DNA of 64,000 bases. It comes from an uncultured Pirellulaceae bacterium (GTDB taxonomy: Bacteria; Planctomycetota; Planctomycetia; Pirellulales; Pirellulaceae). Of the stretch, positions 36,882 to 45,700 are shown in pieces. A program made the translations under genes and the position numbers. The first letter of the stretch is position 1. Each line of letters opens with the position of its first letter. The stretch is from NCBI GenBank assembly GCA_938083195.1, contig CALKCK010000015.1, positions 186,001 to 250,000 on the forward strand. Direction: 5' to 3'. The notes under the pieces are model-generated. The model ran no database searches. It saw nothing but the letters and a program-made list of their open reading frames with translations, and was not told the origin of the DNA.

Positions 36882-37670
36882 ATGTTAAAGTTAAAAAAAT
36901 CAATTCGCCTCGAAAGCCTTCGCCTACCCTTTAAAAAGGCATTACTTACTGCCGCCAATTTGGGAGCCGATGGCGTCGAAATCAACGGTCGAACCGAGAT
37001 CCGTTCCGCGGACATGTCGCGAACCGCAATTCGCCACCTCAAGAAGCTTCTGGCCGATTTAAATCTCGAAGTATCTGCCATCCATTTTCCCACTCGACGG
37101 GGCTTCGGGATTTCAGACGATCTCGACCGACGAATAGAAGCAACTAAATCAGCAATGACCCTCGCCTATGAGTTGGGCTGTAATCTCGTTGTTAATCGAA
37201 TCGGCCGTATCCCAGAGGATGCCGAACATCCCGAATTTGACGTATTGGTTCAAGCGCTTTCTGACATCGGCAATTACAGTCAAAAATCAGGAGCGTGGTT
37301 AGCTGCCCGAACTGGCTCAGAACCAGGCTCCACAATGAAAAACTTGATCGATGCACTACCCATCCACTCGCTGGTCGTAGATTTTGATCCTGGTGATTTC
37401 ATCATCAACGGTTTCTCCGCAACGGAAGCAATGAAATTACTCGGAACTCACGTTCGGAGCTTTCGCGCGCGTGATGCCGTGCAAGACCTTTCTTTAGGCA
37501 GAAGCGTCGAAGTTGGCCTAGGGCAGGGGAGCGTCGACTGGCCAACGCTACTTGGTACCCTTGAAGAACATAACTACTCCGGCTTCTTAACGGTCGAAAA
37601 AGACGGTGGCGAAAATTCCATCGAAGCAACTGGACAGGCGATGGACTACTTGACTCAACTATTTCGCTAA
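36882..37670 (+). CDS. Sugar-phosphate isomerase/epimerase-like TIM barrel (short form)
   Basis: This 262-residue xylose-isomerase-like (AP endonuclease 2) barrel shows strands ALLTAANLGADGVEIN, VSAIHFPT, CNLVVNRIG and LVVDFDPGDF. It also has RSFRARDAVQ with VGLGQGSVDWPTLLG and GFLTVEKDGG near the C-terminus. Family members use a metal to isomerise or epimerise sugars. The usual His and Glu ligands are partly replaced here (VVNRIG instead of VVHxG, ARTGSEPG instead of ENH), so catalysis may be lost or changed. ATG 36882 is the best start. A 16-bp duplication covers the stop. Confidence 0.78.
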   Translation: MLKLKKSIRLESLRLPFKKALLTAANLGADGVEINGRTEIRSADMSRTAIRHLKKLLADLNLEVSAIHFPTRRGFGISDDLDRRIEATKSAMTLAYELGCNLVVNRIGRIPEDAEHPEFDVLVQALSDIGNYSQKSGAWLAARTGSEPGSTMKNLIDALPIHSLVVDFDPGDFIINGFSATEAMKLLGTHVRSFRARDAVQDLSLGRSVEVGLGQGSVDWPTLLGTLEEHNYSGFLTVEKDGGENSIEATGQAMDYLTQLFR

Positions 37671-37698
37671 CTGGACAAATCTCTAACTGGACAAATCG
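37667..37698 (+). repeat. 16-bp tandem duplication over the TIM-barrel stop
   Basis: CTAACTGGACAAATCT and CTAACTGGACAAATCG lie side by side (37667-37682, 37683-37698). The TAA stop is inside the first copy. Confidence 0.9.
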
Positions 37699-37727
37699 CA
37701 ATCTGAAACAAAAGCGAGCTTTCCCAC

Positions 37728-38744
37728 TTAAGCTAAAACAGTTTTATTAGGCTCACCTCGCAACTCCTGAACGTACCGCGGCACCGCATAGCCCGGCAAA
37801 CAAGAACGCAATTCCGTGATCAGCTGCAGGCCCTGTTTAACGTCAACTTCGAAATGCGCAGCTCCGTTAACGGGGTCTAGCTGGTGCAGATAGTACGGCA
37901 GCACTCGACAACTAAGCAGCCGCTCGCTCAAATCTTTCAGCGATCCTAAGGAATCATTGACACCTCGTAACAGAACCGCTTGGTTCAGTAACATTGCTCC
38001 AGAATTGGCGATCTTTGATAACGCTTGCTCTACTAACAAATCAAGTTCATTGGCATGATTAGCGTGGATCACGACAATCATCTGAGACCGCGCATTGGCC
38101 AAAATTCCGAGAAAGGCATCGGTAACACGCTGGGGAATCATAATTGGCAAACGCGTATGAAATCGGATGCGTTTGACATGTGCTATTTCATCAATTCTCG
38201 ATACTAGACTATCAAGCGAATGATCAACAATCGTCAACGGATCTCCCCCGCTTAAAATCACTTCTTCAACCGACTCATCCGCAGCAATTTTGGCCAGAGT
38301 CGGCTCCCATTGAACCACTGATTTGGGGGATTGCTCGTAAGGGAAATGCCGGCGAAAACAATAGCGACAGTGAACTGCACACGCTCCGGTAGTCACCAGC
38401 AGTACCCGACCCTGGTATTTTTGGAGCATTCCCGAGGAAGTCGTTGCATCAGATTCACCGAGCGGATCCGTCGAAAAATGGCCCGGAGACTCCATCTCAT
38501 TCCCACTGGGCCACACTTGCCGGAGTAACGGATCCCCCAAATCACCGGAGTTAATTCGAGCTAAATACGGCAGAGGTGCAAAAACTGGAAATTCAGCCTC
38601 CGCTGCAAGCTGGAGCCCCCCCTCAGCTGCTAAACCAAGCGCATCTCGCAACCCCCGAAGGTCTCGAATTGCCCATTTCATCTGATCTTGCCAGGTGCCG
38701 GAACCGGCGCGGACAAGATCGGTTTTATTCGCTAAAATTGTCAT
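37728..38744 (-). CDS. epmB: EF-P lysine 2,3-aminomutase-like radical SAM enzyme
   Basis: EpmB converts alpha-lysine to beta-lysine for modification of EF-P. It is a radical SAM and PLP enzyme: the cluster motif TTGACAVHCRYCFRRHFPY holds the CxxxCxxC. SGGDPLTIVD, IRFHTRLPIMIPQRV and the C-terminal YYLHQLDPVNGAAHFEV follow the KamA/EpmB order. At 338 residues it has the short EpmB length rather than that of the longer lysine aminomutases. It stands back to back with efp, 98 bases apart, which strengthens the assignment. No epmA is in the window. The start ATG lacks a clear ribosome site. Confidence 0.93.
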   Translation of the reverse strand: MTILANKTDLVRAGSGTWQDQMKWAIRDLRGLRDALGLAAEGGLQLAAEAEFPVFAPLPYLARINSGDLGDPLLRQVWPSGNEMESPGHFSTDPLGESDATTSSGMLQKYQGRVLLVTTGACAVHCRYCFRRHFPYEQSPKSVVQWEPTLAKIAADESVEEVILSGGDPLTIVDHSLDSLVSRIDEIAHVKRIRFHTRLPIMIPQRVTDAFLGILANARSQMIVVIHANHANELDLLVEQALSKIANSGAMLLNQAVLLRGVNDSLGSLKDLSERLLSCRVLPYYLHQLDPVNGAAHFEVDVKQGLQLITELRSCLPGYAVPRYVQELRGEPNKTVLA

Positions 38745-38842
38745 GTGTAAAGGATAACTGTTTCGCCTGCCTCTTCCAGTAGCCAGTGCAAAACACTCCC
38801 GATGTCAAACCGATTTTTCGCCGAATAACTCAGGATTCAGCC

Positions 38843-39409
38843 GTGGCTTACAAAACAAGTGATTTTCGAAAAGGTCTCCGTGTTCAGATTAACGGTGAGC
38901 CGTACATCATGACCAGCATGGAATTTAAAAAACCCGGAAAAGGGAGTGCGCTTTATATCTGCAAACTCAAAAACTTGCTCCGTGGCACCTCGCTTGACCG
39001 AACCTACAAGGGAGGCGATTCTCTCGAAGAAGCTGACATCGTCGAGACCGACGTTCAGTACCTCTACAAGCAAGGAACTTCTTACGTCTTCATGGACAAA
39101 GTGAATTTCGAGCAGTACGAATTGTCTGCAGAACAGATTGGTGAGGATTGGCGTTATTTAAAAGACAACATGGATTGTCAGATGACGTTTTTCAGCGGTA
39201 ATCCAATCATCATGACTCCACCGAATCACGTTGAATTACGTGTTGAGTATTGTGAACCCGGCGCTAAGGGAGATACATCGACGAATGTCCGAAAACCGGT
39301 CAAAGTCGAAACGGGCGGAGAATTCCAAACTCCTATTTTTGTAAATGAAGGCGACGTTATCAAAATCGACACACGAACCGGCGAATACGTCGAACGGGTT
39401 AAGCACTAA
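38843..39409 (+). CDS. efp: Translation elongation factor P
   Basis: EF-P relieves ribosomes stalled on polyproline. The protein of 188 residues has three beta barrels. It shows SDFRKGLRVQINGEPY, the modification loop FKKPGKGSA with Lys33 equivalent to E. coli Lys34, and the C-terminal signature EGDVIKIDTRTGEYVERV. I choose GTG 38843, seven bases after AGGA, because the protein then aligns from the first residue with E. coli EF-P and has exactly the same length; an upstream frame begins at 38786. It is divergent from epmB, which makes its beta-lysine. Confidence 0.95.
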   Translation: MAYKTSDFRKGLRVQINGEPYIMTSMEFKKPGKGSALYICKLKNLLRGTSLDRTYKGGDSLEEADIVETDVQYLYKQGTSYVFMDKVNFEQYELSAEQIGEDWRYLKDNMDCQMTFFSGNPIIMTPPNHVELRVEYCEPGAKGDTSTNVRKPVKVETGGEFQTPIFVNEGDVIKIDTRTGEYVERVKH

Positions 39410-39687
39410 GCGAACTGTAGAATGCTTCCGGAAGGACTCGTCTTCAAAATTGAATTTTGGATGGATCACGGCACTCCCCCTCAAAAGGATGTTATCCATT
39501 GGGCTGGCCGCGGGAAAATATTATCTCAAACCCAACCTCTGTTTGCTGACGGTCGGGTTGGATTAGGTTAACCTAGAAGTGACCCCGACACCCACAACTG
39601 CAACTAAATTCGGCGGCAGTTCAGGGTTGGGTCAACTTTCGACGTTCAACCTGAAACACCAACTCCTCTTTTAGCGCAGGCGGGTCT

Positions 39688-41106
39688 ATGAAAGTTCAAT
39701 TTTGGGGTGCGGCTCAAACAGTAACGGGATCAATGCATTTGATCCATCACGACGGTAAAAAGATTCTGCTCGATTGCGGACTTTATCAGGGCCGGCGAAA
39801 AATTGCTTTTGATAAAAATCGCAAGTTGCCTTTTGATGCCAAAGAAATTGACATCGTCATTCTTTCACACGCTCATATCGACCACAGTGGCAACCTTCCT
39901 TCTCTAGTAAAATCAGGCTTCACCGGACCAATCTATACGACGTCCGCAAGCCGAGATTTAGCCGCTATCATGCTGCTCGATAGTGCCAAAATTCAAACCA
40001 ACGACGTCAAATACGTCAACAAAAAAAGAAAAAAGAAGAATCAGCCTCTATTTCGCCCGCTCTACGAAACACTTGACGCAGTGCAGACGCTTCGGCAATT
40101 CCGAACGGTTGAATATGATCAATCGTTTTACCCGTTGCCGGGGGTTGAAGTTCGCTTTCACGTTGCTGGCCACATGCTGGGAGCGGCAATTGTAGAAGTC
40201 AACCTCGATGCCGAGCACCCCGACTCCAAACCCACCCGCCTGGTATTCAGCGGTGACATTGGCCGCCCCAACATGCCGATTCTCAAGTCACCCGTCTCTG
40301 TGCCAGGAGTCGATTATCTAATCATGGAAGCGACTTACGGCAACCGTGTTCACCCCGCCGGAGGTGACGCTAAAAAGACGCTACTAGAGGCGGCTCATTC
40401 AGTTTATGAATCTAAAGGCAAGCTAATTATCCCTGCGTTCTCGGTAGGGCGGACTCAAGAGATTGTCTACCGCCTTAACCTACTCGCCGAAGCAGGGGAG
40501 TTGCCGCCAATAAAAGTACATGTCGACAGCCCGCTTGCCGTAAATACAACAGATATCTTTCGAGAACATGTTGAGTGCTTTGACGACGAAATGATCAACG
40601 CCATTCTTTCGGAGGAAGACGAAGATCCGTTAGATTTTGGAAATTTACACTACATTCGAAGCGTGAAAGAATCCAAAGCGCTTAACGAGTCCAATGACCC
40701 CTGCATCATCATTAGCGCATCAGGAATGTGTGAAGCTGGGAGAATCTTGCACCACTTAAAAAACAACATTGAAAAAAGCAATACTATGATTTTATTTGCG
40801 GGCTATCAGGCACCGCATACTCTCGGCAGAATCCTGCTCGATCGCTCACTCGATAAAGTTAAGATTTACGGGCAGGAATACGACGTGAAGGCTCAAGTCT
40901 GCAAATTACAGGGCAGTAGCGGACACGCTGATCAGCAAGAACTCCTCGACTGGGCCGAGCAAACAGGCCGTGACGGTAATTTGAAAAAGATTGCACTCGT
41001 TCACTGTGAACTCGACAGCGCAACTGAGTTCAAAGCCAAACTTGAACAAAAGAAGTTGGGCCCCGTTATGATTCCAGCACCAGGCGACGAAATGATGATG
41101 CAATAA
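39688..41106 (+). CDS. Beta-CASP metallo-beta-lactamase RNA nuclease-like protein
   Basis: The metallo-beta-lactamase core has the zinc motif LSHAHIDHSG, further His in VAGHMLGAA and Asp in FSGDIGRP. A beta-CASP insert with IIPAFSVGRTQEIVY and ISASGMCEAGRILHHL follows. The C-terminal RMMBL domain has LQGSSGHADQQELLDWA and VHCELDSATEF. This is the architecture of CPSF73-like ribonucleases. Length is 472 residues. Archaeal and bacterial relatives cut or trim RNA, so an RNA-processing role is likely. AGGCGGG lies just before the ATG. Confidence 0.92.
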   Translation: MKVQFWGAAQTVTGSMHLIHHDGKKILLDCGLYQGRRKIAFDKNRKLPFDAKEIDIVILSHAHIDHSGNLPSLVKSGFTGPIYTTSASRDLAAIMLLDSAKIQTNDVKYVNKKRKKKNQPLFRPLYETLDAVQTLRQFRTVEYDQSFYPLPGVEVRFHVAGHMLGAAIVEVNLDAEHPDSKPTRLVFSGDIGRPNMPILKSPVSVPGVDYLIMEATYGNRVHPAGGDAKKTLLEAAHSVYESKGKLIIPAFSVGRTQEIVYRLNLLAEAGELPPIKVHVDSPLAVNTTDIFREHVECFDDEMINAILSEEDEDPLDFGNLHYIRSVKESKALNESNDPCIIISASGMCEAGRILHHLKNNIEKSNTMILFAGYQAPHTLGRILLDRSLDKVKIYGQEYDVKAQVCKLQGSSGHADQQELLDWAEQTGRDGNLKKIALVHCELDSATEFKAKLEQKKLGPVMIPAPGDEMMMQ

Positions 41107-41193
41107 AACAGGCGTTTGCTGCATCCTAAAATAGTCTGACGCGATCAACTTTCGCCGACCTCTTCATTCTTACCATTTCACCTGGTTAAAACT

Positions 41194-42561
41194 ATGAGAT
41201 CATCTAATTTTATCGCTGCCATTGCGATTACCTTAACGACGCTAACCCTGAGCAACGGCAATGTGGCTTGGGGGCAGGAACAACCCAACATCGTGATGAT
41301 CATCTCCGACGATCAGGCATGGACTGACTACTCATTCATGGGTCATGAGTCGATCAAAACTCCTAATCTGGACCAACTCGCAAGAGAGAGCGTCGTGTTT
41401 CGTCGAGGTTATGTCCCGACCGCTCTTTGCAGACCTTCTCTCATGACCATGATCACAGGGCATTATGCCCATCATCATGGAATCACGGGAAACGACCCAT
41501 CGCCAAAATATGCCACTACCGCCGAACTCAATGAAACTCAGCGGGCTGCACTGATTGCCAACGTAGACAAAAACGCCACGCTTCCCCGCCAACTTGCCGA
41601 GGCCGGCTATCTTTGCCATCAATCTGGAAAGTGGTGGGAAGGGAGTTTCAAACGCGGTGGGTTCACTCACGGGATGACTCGGGGATTTCCCGAAAAAGGG
41701 GGAAGACATGGCGATGATGGTTTGAAAATTGGGCGCGAGGGACTGTCTGCCGTCACCGATTTCATCGATATGTCGATCGAAGAAAAGAAACCATTTTTCG
41801 TATGGTACGCTCCATTCTTACCCCATACACCTCATAATCCACCCAAACGTCTACTCAAAAAATACTCAGTCCAGGGAAGGCCAGTCACCATCGCAAAATA
41901 TTATGCCATGTGCGATTGGTTCGATGAAACCTGCGGCCAGCTCATCAACCACCTCGACAAAGCCAACGTCCGCGACAACACGCTGATCGTTTACGCTTGT
42001 GATAACGGATGGATTCAAAGCCCAGACTCTCGGCGATACGCCCCGCGATCAAAACAAACTCCCTACGAAGGTGGCATCCGAACCCCCATCATGTTCTCGT
42101 GGCCAACCAAAATTAAGCCCGCCATCCGAAAGGAACTGTGCAGCACCATTGATTTGGCGCCCACCATTTTGGCAGCTGCCCAACTTCCTCAGGACGCCAC
42201 CCTGCCGGGCCTCAACTTGCTTCCAAATTTGACATCAGCCGCGCCTATCGAGAGAAAGACGATTTTTGGAGAATCTTTTGCTCATGACATTGCCGACATC
42301 AATAACCCGGAAGCATCTCTATTATTTAGGTGGTGCATCACAGGTAAGTGGAAGTTGCTACTAACGTACGATGGCGAAGTTAATCGTTACCAATCGACTC
42401 ACCCTCGAACCGAGAAACGACCACAGCTATTTGACCTCGATGCAGACCCCGGAGAATTAAAGAATGTTGCTGCCGATCATCCTGAACGCGTGGCTTCCAT
42501 GGCGGCGCAAATCGAAAACTGGTACCCGCTAACCGAACGAAAAACAATCACCAAGTTCTAA
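41194..42561 (+). CDS. Exported type I sulfatase
   Basis: This secreted 455-residue sulfatase has a signal peptide (about residues 1-27, ending VAWG). The metal site IISDDQAW includes Asp39 and Asp40. The nucleophile segment ALCRPSLMTMITG includes Cys79. The Cys would become formylglycine, but the usual C-x-P-S-R has Leu at the Arg position, so modification or activity may differ. The second metal site is YACDNGW and the catalytic Lys region is KWKLL near residue 385. Planctomycetes use such sulfatases to remove sulfate from marine polysaccharides. No CAZyme cluster is nearby. A strong terminator follows. Confidence 0.92.
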   Translation: MRSSNFIAAIAITLTTLTLSNGNVAWGQEQPNIVMIISDDQAWTDYSFMGHESIKTPNLDQLARESVVFRRGYVPTALCRPSLMTMITGHYAHHHGITGNDPSPKYATTAELNETQRAALIANVDKNATLPRQLAEAGYLCHQSGKWWEGSFKRGGFTHGMTRGFPEKGGRHGDDGLKIGREGLSAVTDFIDMSIEEKKPFFVWYAPFLPHTPHNPPKRLLKKYSVQGRPVTIAKYYAMCDWFDETCGQLINHLDKANVRDNTLIVYACDNGWIQSPDSRRYAPRSKQTPYEGGIRTPIMFSWPTKIKPAIRKELCSTIDLAPTILAAAQLPQDATLPGLNLLPNLTSAAPIERKTIFGESFAHDIADINNPEASLLFRWCITGKWKLLLTYDGEVNRYQSTHPRTEKRPQLFDLDADPGELKNVAADHPERVASMAAQIENWYPLTERKTITKF

Positions 42562-42654
42562 GAGTTGATTGCTGGGAGCGAGTATTTAAACTCCAGTAAA
42601 GGATAAACTGGACTCAACGATTCGCCCGGGAGACAGTTCTAATCCACCCGCACG

Positions 42655-42692
42655 AAAAAGCCCTAAGTACTCATTGAGTCCTTAGGGCTTTT
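42655..42692. terminator. Strong bidirectional terminator
   Basis: AAAAGCCCTAAG / CTTAGGGCTTTT form a 12-bp stem, extended through the loop by ACTC-ATT-GAGT. The A/T flanks serve both strands. It lies between the convergent sulfatase and giant-protein genes. Confidence 0.88.
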
Positions 42693-42715
42693 ACCAGCTT
42701 GCAATAACAAGTGCT

Positions 42716-45700
42716 TTACTCCATCGGAGGTCGCGCCTGCCGGATAACAGCCCCCTGATTTTCGCTCATCATAAGTATTGAAAACTTAACGATTCCATCG
42801 AGGCTTGTATTACTCTGAGAAACGTAATCGAATCGCCCACGCAGATCAGTGTATCCATCTTTGTGAAAGGCGACCGTCCCATCTGCCGACTTGGCATAAA
42901 CCTTCACATATGTCTTTGCAATCGGCTTTCCCGTGGATGCCTCAGACACCTTAACTTGGCCAAACTTTTCAACCATTTGAATATCAAGCGAATGAGCAAA
43001 GTAAGGGATCGAACGGGTTTGATCACCGCCCACTAATTCAACCAGAACATTTTTATTCTGCATCTCAGCGGGCAATTCAAATTCATGAATTCTCTTGCCA
43101 CCATCCATTTGAACTTCTCCGTTATCCGTCTTGTTATTCAAAGTAACCTGCTGAGAGGAATTTGGCCGAATTAGCGAAAATCCATCCAGATTATCTTGAG
43201 CAAACGGACTTCGACTGAATAGCAATTCGACGTCCATCTCGTACAAATTCACGGTCAATTCGTCAAGATTTTGGAAGTTAATTTTGGCAACTCCACTTTC
43301 GACTTTGAAATCAAAACTGGGCGCCCGTGCGGCCATCTCGGTTTGCACTTCCGCATTATCTTTCGGATTAACCGTTGTCGCGGACGCACCGTTAATTTCA
43401 TCAACCTGTGCCAGGATCTGCTTAAACCGGTTGGCCCATCTTGGAACAGGATGATCCGCCCAAACGGCAGCTTTTTCAGCAGCTGATTTTGGATCAGCAC
43501 GATACATATCAAGATAAGCGTCGCAGTAATCATACTGAAGCTTCGAATCTAAATTTGCTTTGGAAACTTTCCCAAAGTGCAACATTGCAGCTTCAATGCG
43601 ATCTTGCAGTAAAAGATAATAAGTCAGAGCCAACTGGTCATCGTCTGTCAAATTTCGACGATTTGACAGGACCGTCAACAATTGACCGTATTGGCTCGCA
43701 AATTCTGGATTCAAAATTTTACGGGTTGCCCCCAATTGGTGGGCCCGTGCATTGACCAGTGGAGAGTATTCTTTATGGGAGTACCAATTTCGCTCCACTG
43801 GATCAATCGAGAGTAAATCCGATTGTAAATAAGCCCCACACTGACTAATCAATTTGTTCGCATGCGACAAATACTCATTGATGGCAACTGGATCATCATG
43901 CTTAACGGCATAAGACCATAGAACGTTATTGTAGGCACAACGACTCCTAAGGGTCTCGATAGTCCTTTCAAAAAAGGCTTTGTCCTTCATTCTGAATGCG
44001 ATGGCATCCAGTTTGAGTCGCAAAACATTTTCTCGATTTAAAAAATCAATTACATCATCATTCGTTCCATTTTGCGACACGAATTCCCAGGACGTCTTAT
44101 CAACCTCAGCTGGCCGATCCACCACTTTGAACGTCACTGGATCCGCAACCGCAATGACTCTTTCTTTGGCTGAGACATGTGCAGGATAGTGCTCAAAACC
44201 ACCTGCCTCTGGAAAGTAAAACGCGTACTCAAATGTAGCCGTGCTAAACGCTTCGAGGCTCATTAACACGGTTCTGGTTTCCCTCGAACCACTGGAGGTC
44301 ATTGAACCGCTGGGAATCTGCATTAGCAACTCAACACTCATTGGCGTCGAGGTTGGATTAGTTAAAACAACTTGAGATCCATAAAGCGTATGTGCCAGAA
44401 AATCGTCGTTTACGAACTTGTCAAAACGCACTCCATTCTCATAGCGATAGCGATCATTCTTTTGAAAGAAATTCTCACTGACGAGAACCGTTGAATTTCC
44501 TCGCTCAAAAATAGCATCCTTCACTTGCTGATGGAGAACAATGGTTGGCCCGGCAGCCTTGTAGGTCATCGTATTATCGACAAACTCAAAATTCTGTTCG
44601 GGCTCCTCGAAAGGCAAGTCAAGGACGGCCAGAGCCAACATAATCTCCGTAAAATTCCGACTTGATTCTGCAAAATGGGGCGAAAGAAATGCGCCCTCGC
44701 GATGACTTGCATAATCTCGCCAAAATCGATTGCTCGTAATCAATACCGAATTCTGCCCTTCTGGAAGTAACTGATAATAGTTATTCTCCCTCCACTCCAT
44801 GGTCGGTGCGACACGCGTATAAAGCCTCGCTAACTTCTCTCGGGCAAATGCGAGATTTCCAGGTCGAGCGAAAAAATACTTATCCATCTGCTCTTCTTCG
44901 AATTGCGATTTTTCCCCAGCCTTCGAACTCTGCTTTTTCTTAACCTGATCTCGTAACATGTGATCAGCTTCTTGATCGGCCTTAAAACTTAAAGGAACCG
45001 TTTCATTGCCTGAGTTCATCTCGTCTGCGGCGGCGCCATCCGTCGCCTCTGTTCTTCCGAGGAATTTACGGCTGCGTTCACTCGCCTTTCCCCCCATACC
45101 ACCACCGAGCCCACCGCCACCGAACCCACCGCCACCGGCCCTTCCGTCCCCTAATTCACCATCCGAAAAAGACTTTTGAGAAGCTGGGGGCAAAGCCCGT
45201 CCTTTGGGAGCCCTTGCACTGGCAATCTTCGCAATTTTTGATTCATCCAAACCACGACTGCGAATTGAGCTATCAAACAATCGATCCAATTCCGATCGCG
45301 GTGTTGGGTTCAAGAAATAGGTTTCATCAATATTACGAGCAATTTCATCTCGCCGTTGCTCTAGCCGCTGTGAGAGTAGGATTTTCTCGAAGGCATTGAG
45401 CCGCGAATACTCCCAGGGTTGAGCAAATCGATTCAAATTCTCTTTAAGAAACCAAAGATCCATAAACGTGCGGTCTCGTTTATTTTTCAAAAACGGCAAG
45501 ATGACGCTTTCAAAAAATTCATAATCTTTCTTCATCAAGAAAAAATTCAGTTCGTGGCACGCAAATTTTGAATAGAGAATTCGCTTCTCAGCCGATGTTT
45601 TGTCTTTCCAATTCAAAATAAATTCAAACTTAGAAAGCGAAGAAGAAGGATTCAGTGCGAGCATCAGTTGAAACGCATCTCCGAGATCATCAAACTGTTG

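Noticed and set aside
39531..39561. Inverted repeat CCAACC ... GGTTGG after efp as a terminator
   Set aside because: The stem is only six bases with an 18-base loop and no T-run.
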